Assembly: GCF_963678635.1 (NCBI RefSeq)
Contig: NC_087064.1
Span: forward strand, 18,464,509-18,528,508
Direction: 5' to 3'
From: Symsagittifera roscoffensis
Lineage: Eukaryota > Xenacoelomorpha > Acoela > Convolutidae
DNA: 64,000 nucleotides
The notes beneath the pieces were generated by a model that did no database searches, was not told the origin of the DNA, and worked only from the letters and a program-made list of their open reading frames with translations. The position numbers and the translations under genes are program-made. Of this stretch, positions 36,421 to 46,860 are shown piece by piece; positions within the stretch are counted from its first letter, which is position 1; every line of letters starts with the position of its first letter.

Positions 36421-37782
36421 ACTAAATTGGACTGAGCGGATATTAACCGTTGATTAAATGAAAAACAAAACTGATCACAATTTTTAAAGTAGATTGGACG
36501 ACTTCTCAAAATATCTGTATAAAAAAGTTTCTGGGATAATTTATGTATGAATTTTATAATACTCATAGTTTCATAAATTTAAAAAAATCTATTTTAGCCC
36601 CGTTTTAAAATCGAATAGAAAGAGGTTTAAGTTACCACGCAATACTTTTGTCACATAGCCAACAATACAATGGTCACATAGCAGCATCATTATGCGATAA
36701 TTCAGCGTATTTTTTCACTAGAATTATTTTAGTTTTCATTAGTTTTTATAACCGTTACTTTTTTTTTTAGTTTTTGACCGTTTGGAGTGTTTTATCCCAA
36801 CGCGCCGATTAATTCAAACACTACCTTTTGGAACATTTTTTAAAATATCCTTGTTGATAAAAACTTTTCTGGATATTAAAACATTTCCATATTTTGATTT
36901 GACGAAGACATTAAGTTAACGAGAAATGTACTAAAGCATTGACATTTTTCATGTGCATATTAAATGATCAGCAGATGAGTTAACTGACACAAAACAATCT
37001 CGGGATACCCGATTATGCACAATCAAATGACAGTTGGAAAAGTTATGAAATCAAGGGCGAGCCAAAAAAGTACCACTTGTTTTTTAATTTTCTTCACTTT
37101 CAAATAAGATTTAAACATTTTATGGCTGATGATGTTTAGAGAATATTTAATGATTGACATTTTTTGATAAAAATAATTCGCTGGGAAAAAACTTTAAGAC
37201 AAACTCCCATTTGCATCTTTTTTATTGGAAAGAGTAATAAGCCTTTGATTTGGTGAATCCATTTCAACTGACCTTCAAAAGTCAAACTGCCATACTAAAA
37301 AACTAAGCGTGGACTTATTTTTCAGATTTTTTTCCTACCCAACGCGACCTAATTTGAAACTCACTGCGTTATTTTATTTAAATATATACGCCTAAACAAC
37401 CAAATTTCTCCCGTCATCGAGAACTGTTCTTGGAAAATTCTGTGCTTGCATAACTAGCTTTTCTAGTCTACATTGTTTTTCCTTTCAACGTTTCGCAGAA
37501 TAATTCCGACATCTTAGAATTTTCAGTTTGTTCAAACCAAAGATGTGTTCATAACGATATGTGATACTTGCAGAGCAACCGGGCGTTCTTACTCTACATT
37601 AAATTTTTTGGAAAAATTGATCAAATTTTAATAAATAACCTGAATTAAAAATAAATTATCAAATTTCTTCTCATTCTACAGGCGAAGTAACAATTTTTAA
37701 AACGGAGGCGAAGCAGAACTTCACAATTTTTCAAGTAAGTTTTTTCACTTGCTTGCACAGACGTAAGTTTAATACTTAAATA
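36421..37782. other. Region downstream of Vax
   Basis: AT-rich, non-coding. It should include the Vax 3' UTR. A partial tRNA-core element border (ACGGAGGCGAAGCAGAACTTC) occurs near 37702. Confidence 0.5.
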
Positions 37783-38515
37783 CAGTGCTTATTTAAATTA
37801 ACCGGACAAAACGCGTTAAACTTGAAATTTAAAACGCATTTTTTCTCAAATTGGGTTGAGTTTAGGTGAAAACTTATGAAGACAAAACTTGCTTAAAAAT
37901 TTAGCAGAATTAATATGGTGTAATTTATTTTGCGAAATTCGGACCCAAAATTTTACCCCAAAAATGGGTCATTTTGGCTTTTCTTAGTTAATCAAAAATT
38001 ACGCCCAAAATACCCAGTCGATCACAGACATAATTATATCAAAGTGAGCCCCTTATGAGCCCAACAAATTTTATGAAGGATATTTTCTCCAAAATATTGT
38101 GTAAGTTAATTTATTTTTGTTTGATATACAAAAAAGGTCGTTTTTACTATATAAAATACCAATTTTTTATTTGAAAACAATTTTTAAACAATTTGCAAAT
38201 TTTTTTTGGAGAAAATACCTTTCTTAAAGTTTGTTGAGCTACGTAAGGGGCTCACTTTAATATAATTATGTCTGTGATCGACTGGGTAATTTTGGCGTAA
38301 TTTTTGATTAACTAAGAAAAGCCAAAATGACCCATTTCTGGGGTAAAATTTTGGGCCCGAATTTCGCAAAACAAATTACACCATATTAATTCTGCTAAAT
38401 TTTTAAGCAAGTTTTGTTTTCATAAGTTTTCACCTAAACTCAACCCAATTTGAGAAAAATGCGTTTTAAATTTCAAGTTTAACGCGTTTTGTCCGGTTAA
38501 TTTAAATCAGCACTG
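37783..38515. mobile_element. 733-bp long-TIR foldback element, Tc1/mariner-like ends
   Basis: Two arms of about 310 bp (37783 to about 38093, and about 38205 to 38515) are inverted copies of each other. The outer ends read CAGTGCTTATTTAAATTAAC and, inverted, CAGTGCTGATTTAAATTAAC. TA flanks both sides (37781-37782 and 38516-38517), as expected for a TA target-site duplication. CAGTG ends plus TA are typical of the IS630/Tc1/mariner superfamily. The about 110-bp centre has no ORF, so the element is non-autonomous. Confidence 0.85.
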
Positions 38516-40406
38516 TATTAAATAAAATAATAAACGAGCTCGCTTTCAGGATAAAAATACTTAAAATGTCAGCTACATGTTTTGTTCCAAATAATTACCT
38601 TTTGAGGCTATTTTTGATATTCTCTTTTTGAAATCGAAAAACCATTCCGCAAAACAGTATAATATTTAAATTATTCAAGTAATTTCCTCCAATAGCATCA
38701 TTCAATTTTTTTCAGATACTTTACGTTGATTATTTAAAAAATATATAAAATCAATCTAGGCGCTGGGTTGTCCGATCTGTTTGCTGCGTAGCTCAAGCTG
38801 GGGGAGATGGGGGGGGGGTAGCTTGGAAAAGAGGAATTCAAAAATCAAACGGGGCTGGAGAGTACTTGAATTGAATGATTGGTTTAAAAACACGGATACT
38901 CGGCTCTAAATGGATGTCGCCCTGAAAACTGACTGTCAAGTGCCCTGCGCAATAAAACACTTGAAACATTTGGGGCTCAATTTTTCCGCTTTTATTTCTC
39001 AAGTGCGTTTCAACAAGCAAAAACCATCAAACTAGAATCTTTTAATGCACTCTTATATACATGAAGTCTCTTGAGAGATCGCTAATAAATTGACCACAAA
39101 AAGGTTTATTACTTAAATATTTTGGGAGAAGCAAATGAAAGCAATCATTTATTTTATTCTTTCTCTCTCTTTCTCTCGAGGAAATTGAAGGCGCTCATTT
39201 TAGCCATAATTCGCAATAATAAAACGAGGCGCGGGGTGCTAATGGTTTGCAGTTATTTTTATTCATCAAGCTGCGAAGCTCACAAAAGAATAATTACTAA
39301 GTTCCAGTCGCCGTTTTTTTAATCTCAATCAAATTTGCGCAATTCGCTGAAGAGGCACATTATTTTATTTAATAGATGCACAATTTCATTTAGAAAATTA
39401 ATGAAAAATTCAACAATCAATCATTTTAACCAAATGCAATTTGAGCGCCTATTATTGGAGCGCCTCAAACAGAGTCTTGCGCCCATTAGTGAGCGATGAA
39501 TATTTAACATTAGAAATTTGATTAAAACGATGTTTAACGTCAGTTTAAACCATGTCAGGTGCAAAGTAGACCAAGATCACGACGGCAATCACACAACCGC
39601 CCAGATAAATCGGTTCATTTTTTATTCATTCCACAAGTTCTATCAATTTTAAAACTGAGCGCAAACAAGGAGCAGAAGATTCAAATCCATTCTAGCCTCA
39701 TAGATTACTCAATTTATTCAAATCCTGAAACACGAAGCAAAATTGTGAATTTTACAACCCGGACTACATTAGGAGCAATTAAAAACTGGATTTAAAGCTG
39801 ATATTTTTTCATTATTAGGGAGACAAAAATCTCAAGATATTTGATCCGATCTATTGAAAAAAGCTAAACAATTGACGGAACCGATTTAAATAGGAAAATT
39901 GAATGAATTTCCGTCGTATTTATGTTAATTTGTAGTTTGGAGAAATCACTTTTCATCGTCAATAGATTATATTTCCCTGATTTGATTTCAAGATTTCTTG
40001 AAAATTGATATGAATCTGAAAAATCGCACCTTTTGTGAAATGAGTATAGAATGGAAAAACTCTTATATTTAGTTATTGGTTGAATCAGCTAAGCAGATCA
40101 ATTAGTTCCACTTATTGAAATCCAGTTTATTATGGTCTGAATAATTCATTACAATCAGGGATGATATTTAATAACCACACCATAACTAGTCCACTCCTTA
40201 AAGTGGCTGGCCAGTAAAATGCGGAAAATTAAAGAGTTGTCAATCACTTAATGAACAAAGCACTGACAATGGATTGACATGCGGGGTCGGCCGCACGTCA
40301 TTTAAGTCAATGCTTGAACGGGCACGATGCCACTATTTAAACATGGCTAATCAGTTACAAGGCAAACTGCTACCATCATAACTGTCCCATGCCATAGCTA
40401 TGCACT

Positions 40407-40558
40407 TTGCTAGTTCAATTAAACACTTAATGTAGCAAAACAAGGTCATCTCGACAAGAAGCAAAAAATATATCTTATACTTGCTAGTTCAATTAAACAC
40501 TTAATGATAGCAAAACAAGGTCATCTCGACAAGAAGCAAAAAAAATATATCAATATAC
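40407..40558. repeat. Two tandem units of about 74 and 78 bp
   Basis: Unit 1 (40407-40480) and unit 2 (40481-40558) both start TTGCTAGTTCAATTAAACAC and contain AACAAGGTCATCTCGACAAG. They differ by small insertions in A/T runs. Confidence 0.95.
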
Positions 40559-41134
40559 TTTTCACTCAGAGGGGTAGGAGAGAAATGAACATCAAAACGA
40601 TCAATAAACTATTTCAAAAAATTGGAATTCTTGCCGGATCTACTTAACTATCTCCCCCTTTTAAGTAGATTATTTTGTCGAATTTTCGACCAATCAGAAT
40701 GCAGCAAAATTATAATTCTCAATATAAAGCTCTAGCGCTAATTTACTGTACTTATTCATAGGGGAGGATTCCTAAGTAGATACCATAGGGGGGAGATTTT
40801 TAAGTAGATCCGTCTAGTCAAATATTTGAAATATATGAAATACAGAAATACTTAAATTGTCAAAAATTGCCGACATTTTTACACAACACAGGTCATGGCG
40901 AGCTAAAACTTAAGGCTCTAGCCTCAAACCTGAAACTAATATACGCGCCATTTCAGCCAAACCCCGTGACCGTATTAGTTCTTTAGATGAGTAACTTTTT
41001 TGCTCCGACCATTGAAAGTGGGAAGAGCCCTGTCTTTGGGCATGATTTGATAAACTTTATTTTTCACCCAAAATCAGATACCATAAATAATCGTCGCATG
41101 AGTCGAGTGATACATCATATAAGAAACCTTCTGT

Positions 41135-41185
41135 CCAGATGTAATTCAAATCCAGATGTAATTCAAATCCACATGTAATTCAAAT
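41135..41185. repeat. Three tandem 17-bp units
   Basis: CCAGATGTAATTCAAAT is repeated three times, the last with one change (CCACATG...). It lies at the truncated end of a TTCCGACCATTG-family copy, directly before a tRNA-core element. Confidence 0.95.
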
Positions 41186-41192
41186 GAGATTT

Positions 41193-41998
41193 AAAACACA
41201 GAGGCGAAGCGGAGCTTCCCATCACTTGCGATACCACAAAAATAGCATTGCAAGCTAGCAGAAGAGCCATTAAGTCCAAAGGAAACGGAAATTTTTCGAA
41301 GAAACCGTAACTAAAAGTGTTCAAAATGTTGTCTGGAAGGATGTTCTATTTTCGGAAAACACGGAGTGCGTTTTATGAAACTTCAAAAACAACTTTCGAG
41401 CGAACAAAAAATTGTTCTCATGAAGAACTTTCAAGTACAAATTCTATTCTGAGATTTTTAACGTTTTGTGCGATCTAGAGGAAAACATACAGATTAAGAA
41501 TCCCACGAATGACCCAATCATAGGTTAGCAAGCCGATGAATTAAAAGCCGAAATCATTTAGGCCGAGACATTTTTCAAGCAAAAAATCAAAAGAAGGAAA
41601 ACATACGGAGTCAAGGATAGTAGAATTACTAATTGCAGGGGTACATGAAAACAAAGAAAAGCAACTACAATGAAAACAAAAAAACAATTTCAATGAAAAT
41701 TGAATACACCAAAAAATCTAAGATTTGACAACCAAGCCGAAAAAGCATAAGCAGACTAAGTTTTTTGAAAAGAAATATTCCCGTTCGAAAAAAAACAGGC
41801 CCTGGTCAGATTCGAACCCAAAATCTTTGCCGTCTCAATCGTATTCGTTGCCACCAGACTAAATGGACCGGATACGCTTACAAATTTGAACTCATTATGA
41901 ACCAAGAGACCAAGTTGTTCAAGTGATTCTGTTAAACAAGTTTTAAAACCGAAAAAAGTATATTCCGATTTGATAATGCTTGCTTATCGCAAGCGTAA
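41193..41998 (-). repeat. tRNA-core repeat element, well-preserved copy
   Basis: About 800 bp. The left border ACAGAGGCGAAGCGGAGCTT forms a GAAGC/GCTTC hairpin; the right border GCTTGCTTATCGCAAGC forms a CTTGC/GCAAG hairpin. A minus-strand tRNA-like block at about 41802-41876 has A-box-like TAGTCTGGTGG and B-box GGTTCGAATCT. Confidence 0.6.
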
Positions 41999-42206
41999 AA
42001 ATATCAAAATTTTTCTCAGCGTCAAAAACGGGTCTAAGTATTTTTAAGCCCAATTTCCAGCGAGAAAGCGAGCGAATCGGCTATATAATACAGCACCACT
42101 TGCGATACAACACAAACATAAAGAGCCTTAAAAACTAGATCTGTCTGTTTTTGGTACTTTTGTCTCGACAGTTCACTCTAGAAAAGCCACGCCAAGCAAG
42201 AATTTT

Positions 42207-43265
42207 AAACACAGAGGTGAAGCTAAGCTTCGCGCCACTTACAATATCAAACAAGAAAAAACCGAATAAGGCTAGTGTTGAAACAAAAACGTGCCAAGAC
42301 AATAGAATGTGAAATTAGCATCGAATTGTACCCAGCGGTAAAAAATAGCCAAAATACCTTGCCAGAAACTAGTTAAGCCGAAAAAAAAATCAAAACACAA
42401 GAAAAAAACTTTATTTGCTTGTCAAAAGAAACACTATGAGGCTACTGAGCTGATATAAATATGCTGAAACCTATCAAGCCCAAAAAAGGATAACAAAAAC
42501 ATCAAAAAAAATTAAGACTAATAAGAAGTTATTAGGTCCTCTTCACCCTCAAAACACAGATAGGACACAAAAATTTATCGCTCGCCCATAGACGCAATAT
42601 GGCCATTAAACCGATAAACTATAGGCTAAAACCTATCAAGCCGAAAGAAAAGGAAAAAATACAAAAAAGCCAAAAAAACTGTTGTCATGAAAAACTTGAA
42701 CTAGAAATTCTTTAAGATTTTTTTTGCATTTTGTGCGATCCAGAGGGCAGCATAAGAATTTTGTTTTCCTTGAAACGAATCGAAACTAGGTCAATTAGCC
42801 GATAAAAAAATAGGCCGAAATCATTGGGCAGAACAAAATTTTTGAGCGAAAAAAGTCAAGGCTAGTTAAATTACTAACATCAGAGGTAAATCAGAACACT
42901 AAAAGTAACTATAATGTAAAAAAAACTAATCAAAAACGATAATTCTACAATATGACAACTAAACCGACAAAACATAAGCAGACAAAACAATTAGCCGACA
43001 CTGTTTTTGTGAAACGGAATCTTTACCGTTTGAAAAAAAAACAGGTCCAGCTAGATTCGAACCCAGGACTTTTGCAGTCCCATGCAAATTCGTAACCTCC
43101 AGAACAAAGTGCCGAAGACACATTGAAATGAGAAACAATTATGGACAACCTAAACTTAACATTCCCAATTTTGATCATTTCTAATTTTATCCCCCTTAAA
43201 TTATTTACGGGGGAAAAACTCTAGTACCCGATTGCAATGACCTTGCTATCGCAAAGGCATTGAGC
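42207..43265 (-). repeat. tRNA-core repeat element, long copy
   Basis: Starts ACACAGAGGTGAAGCTAAGC and ends CCTTGCTATCGCAAAGGC. A minus-strand tRNA-like block at about 43042-43112 has B-box-like GGTTCGAATCT. The middle is longer than in 41193-41998. It carries no coding sequence. Confidence 0.6.
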
Positions 43266-43474
43266 ACTTTTATTTGATAATTAGGTTCGAAAAGAAAGAA
43301 GTTTTGTACAAATATACTGAAGCTCGTTAATGTAAATGAAACTTATATCTGCAAACTTCATAAGTGTTGAAAACTGGAATCAATGTTCAAAATTGAATTG
43401 TGAAGTATGCATCATCAGACACTGAAAACAAAAAAGATTACAGAAATTATCACAAAAAACAACAACAACAAGTA

Positions 43475-45639
43475 CTATTCTGTGACATCTATAAAAGAGA
43501 TGCAACATACAGAAAACAGAACAGTGAGACGCGACCTTTGCCGATATTCCTCTCGGCTGTTCAGCTGTGGTTGCCTACTCTGTATATGCAACGCTTCCAT
43601 TGTCAAAAGAGTGATCAAGTCAGGTGCCTGGGCAAGGATCTTTGTTTCGTATCTGGTGACTCCTTCGCAGCCAGTAAGGTGCTCTCCAACGGGTGCCGTT
43701 GTCTTCAGATGCTCCTTCAATCGTGTGCAGAAGTGGCGGACTGTTTGCCCGACGTCGCGGGCGTTGCAACCCGAACAACGAATTTTATACACCACACGAC
43801 TTCTTAGCTGTGCGGCAACCGGCGCTTTGAAAGAAGGCATGCGAGTTTTCAGCTTCCTGGTGGTGAAACTGACGCTCACATCTTTAATCTTTTTGAGCCT
43901 CTTGCCAAACTGATCAGAGATACGGTAAGGTAAGGTAACATCATGACGGGTCGCTCCTTGTGATCAGTCAGGCGGGAAGCGACATGACTCTCAAGTTCAC
44001 CATTCGAAGGATTCTGTCGTATCTTCTCAATCGTCCGTGAAATGATGGGATCTACGAGCCAAATCTTCCTTGAGTTTTTGTATTCTATTATCGAAAGTAA
44101 CCCAATCAGACGTGGCGTGATGTATCCTATGAACAGTGCCCTCGACAATATTCCGCTTGTATTTGACTGGTGCACATGCGTGATAGGACAAAGGCCGGTA
44201 TCCGTGGGTTTGTCGTACCAACTGGTGGACGCACAGTTATCTCCGCGCTCAATCATCATGTCCAGAAACGGGATCTTGCCGTTCACCTCATACTCAATCG
44301 TAAACTTCAAATTCGAGTGCAACGCATTCGCAGCCTCAAACAAATCGTCAATGTCGGCAGACTTGATGGATCGGAATATGTCATCAATATATCTGGCAAA
44401 CACCTTAGCAGGGGTGGTGAACACATCAGGGATGTCCTGGCTGACGACACGGCAACCACAGTGCCAAATGCTTGGATCGATTCTTCTGATCTCAGCAACT
44501 GACAAACGGGCACAAGTGCGATGAACCCAATAACCGCATCTACAGAATTGCACAGAGTAGTGCCTGGGAGTGACCGCACTGGAGCAGACCCTGCAAGGAT
44601 ACTTTGGTTTCCGTTTGATCATAGGACTGTCGCTGTTTTCAGCAGCGGCTCCCTGAAAGTGACCGGAGAGTTTATCTCCAAAACTCTTCGTCCAAATATT
44701 GGCTAAGTAAACAGCAAGTTTAGAGCCCATCGCAAGACCGTCTTTCTGAGCGAACTATGTGTCGTTGTGCAGAATCATGACATTTCGAACAGCGAGGTTC
44801 ATTAGCTCAATGAAAGTGGCTTTCTCAAACTCTGGAACCCTGTCTTGTCTGAATAGAATATCAGCTGCTAATTGGATAGACTCACTAACAGGGACGTTCG
44901 TGTAGAGGCTCTGCACATCAAGGGAAAGGAAAACTTCATCCTCTTCCAATTCCACATTGACGACAGCCTCTTTGACTTTGGCGGTGGAGTTTTCGATGTT
45001 GGCGCCGGGTAGCTGTTCTAGCCATTTGGACAACGACTGTGCCAGATTTTCATAACAGAAACCCGGAAGCGACAAAATAGGCCTCAAAGGAATGACTTGC
45101 TTGTGTACTTTGGCTAAACCATACAAGCGCGCTGGTTGAGCTCCACAACTCCGTGACTTGACGAAGCGGTTTCTCTTGACGTTCAGCGAGCAGTACAATT
45201 TTCGCCTGGTGTTCCTCTCTCAGCGTCCTTGTGCTCGTTCCCAGTTGAATCCGGCAGTTGAGAACAACGCTGGGGAGCAGACTGCGCGGGCATGACTTCA
45301 GGATCTCGGAACGGGTGTCAGTCAATCCTGCATTAGTGCATGCTCGGCAGACACCAACTGACCACGTAACAGACGGCGTTGAAAGTTGTGCACGATGTTG
45401 GGTTCGAAGCAACCGTTGGCCGGGATTCGAAACCGCAAAAAGTTAGGAATCACATCGTTGGAAATGCAAGCCTTCGGGAAGGCTAGCCGAAGCTCACAAG
45501 ACGCCTTTTTATCCATCTCGTTCTGTATTCCAAGAAGGACGTCCAAGCGTGGTGTTGCGATATCTTCTTCAAATGTTTCAGAGGAACAAACAATCAAACA
45601 ATTCAGTACAAAAACAAGTTGCATGCATGTTTTTGGCAC
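43475..45639 (-). pseudogene. Penelope-like retroelement: RT with embedded PHD-like finger plus GIY-YIG nuclease
   Basis: Minus-strand PLE coding remnant. N-terminal part 45639-45320 (ends NFQRRLLRGQLVSAEHAL). RT part 45198-43876 shows RLYGLAKVHK with PLRPILS, then catalytic FLSLDVQSLYTNVP, QKDGLAMGSKLA (motif B), ARYIDDIF (motif C) and KIPFLDMMI. Between B and C, a Cys/His cluster at 44595-44452 (C-x2-C, C-x-C, x4-H-x2-C, C-x-C) resembles a PHD finger. The endonuclease part 43879-43475 has VVYKI, CSGC, RDVGQT and TRLKEHL, a GIY-YIG fold typical of PLEs with D where the second motif Tyr normally stands. Damage: an internal deletion or scrambling between about 45320 and 45150, an in-frame TAG just before motif B (about 44752), and a frameshift at a TTACC repeat (about 43930-43945). 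The element is inactive as it stands. Confidence 0.88.
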
Positions 45640-45911
45640 GCTTTTGACAAATTGTTAGAAGTTGCAGATTCATGAGAAAGATCAATCCTCCGCAATGAAA
45701 AAAGCTGTCACCCATCACCCAGCTTGCGATCGGCTTATTTGACTCACCAGAAAATTACTGCCAAATTCTTGCATACGAACAAGTATATTTGCTGTCCAAA
45801 TGTCTTCCACATCATTTTTAGCGAAAAAATATCAATTTGCATTGTAAAAAACCTAGAGGTATGTTTTGTGCGCGCAACCGTTTATGCATTGTATGGCGCT
45901 TCCAGAAACTG
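45562..45911 (-). repeat. PLE 5'-end segment, shared with 53510-53859
   Basis: About 350 bp nearly identical to 53510-53859, covering the first PLE codons (CLIVCSSETFEED) and upstream sequence down to CCAGAAACTG. A 100-bp part (GCATGTTTTT to CACCCAGCTTG) also occurs at about 51500 and 54706. PLEs often leave tandem partial copies, so this fits a pseudo-LTR-like remnant. Confidence 0.85.
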
Positions 45912-46119
45912 TCTTACGGCGTTTTATTAAATAGTTTCAGTTATTGAAATGAACGCATGGGGCAGCCGTGGTGGCCCCCAATAGTGAAATTGTTGGAAAA
46001 TTTATTCACAGCGATACCATCTGAATTACACTCAGAAACAAACAGGGTGAACCTACAGTCTGGAAGACTAGCTGTATTTCTCATCCCAACTACAATCAGC
46101 TGAGTTCATTTCAATTTAT

Positions 46120-46737
46120 TTGTCTTTATATACATTTTTCTATCTCTACTTTTCTATGATCAAAATAGTAGCAGCAAGCTCTCTTAGCCGTTCCATTGCA
46201 AAACTTGACGAATCTGAACAACATAAGCTTGCCGATTCTGTTCATTCTTTACCCGGCCTAAATCTTGACCCTAATACAGCAAACTATTGTTACGATTATT
46301 TAACGTCAACCCAGCTGAGGAAACGTAACCTTATACTGTGGCATGACCTACTCAACAACACAATAACATCACATCCAAAAAAGAATAACATTCCCCAAAC
46401 GGTTGATCAACTCATCGCGAATCTGAAAACAATTCCCAATCTCTTCTGCGTTGTCACATGTCAACGAGTAGGAGCTCCGTACATCTTTGACGACCTTGTG
46501 AAGACCTTGGACTGTTAGGTCATTGACGTGACAAAGCACGTTATCAGCGCGTCTGAACAAATCGACGAATCGGTGCTTGCTGAGTATCGCAGATTTCATC
46601 AGCATTCTGACATTGAGTTACGTACTTTGGCCACTGTACTGCACTACTACCCCAACATCAAACGGATCTTCAAAACACGTGGTACGAAGCGAAGATCAGC
46701 TGGAGAGAGACGCGAGGCGAAAAGACTAAAATACTAA
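46120..46737 (+). CDS. LINE ORF0, unknown protein (one in-frame TAG)
   Basis: A frame of 205 codons preceding ORF1, broken only by TAG at 46516-46518. I do not recognise it. The translation includes LSRSIAKLDESEQHKLADSV, IPNLFCVVTCQRVGAPYIF and, after the TAG, RTLATVLHYYPNIKRIF. It ends in a basic, NLS-like tail (RGTKRRSAGERREAKRLKY). The most likely methionine starts are at 46120 or the MIKIVAASS site about 13 codons later. It lies inside the LINE borders defined by the site at 53859-53871. ORF1 begins 123 bp later. It could be a LINE-encoded accessory protein, or the remnant of a gene captured by or nested in the element. The TAG most simply reflects a CAG-to-TAG transition. Confidence 0.6.
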
Positions 46738-46740
46738 ACA

Positions 46741-46858
46741 GGTAGGCGTGCTTATCGAGTCTCTGGCTCTGAGCCCCTCCCTATAAGTACTGAAGTTGTT
46801 TTTAGATTTACTCTTTACATAGGTGCGCTTATTGAGTCTCTGGCTCTGAGCCCCTCAA
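46741..46858 (+). repeat. Duplicated 35-bp block between ORF0 and ORF1
   Basis: GAGTCTCTGGCTCTGAGCCC occurs at about 46759-46778 and again at about 46835-46854, each preceded by GCTTAT(C/T). Each copy can form a GGCTC/GAGCC hairpin. The second ends 6 bp before the ORF1 ATG. The outer sequences ACAG|GTAGGC and TTACATAG|GTGCGC also look like splice donor and acceptor, so an intron that removes one copy is possible. Confidence 0.75.
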
Positions 46859-46860
46859 AG

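Larger units (their letters stand above)
38516..41190. other. Non-coding region, low in recognised repeats
   Basis: No gene seen. It has a G-rich run (about 38800-38820), a tandem duplication at 40407-40558, and a fragment of the TTCCGACCATTG family at 41000-41185. The part at 39300-40480 is the longest piece of this half of the window in which I recognise no dispersed repeat. Confidence 0.5.

Noticed and set aside
43400-43913. Overlapping plus-strand frames of 135 and 168 codons
   Set aside because: They are antisense shadows of the PLE nuclease; the minus-strand frame has the recognisable GIY-YIG motifs.
44042-44524. 160-codon plus-strand frame
   Set aside because: Antisense to the PLE reverse transcriptase, whose motifs are all on the minus strand.
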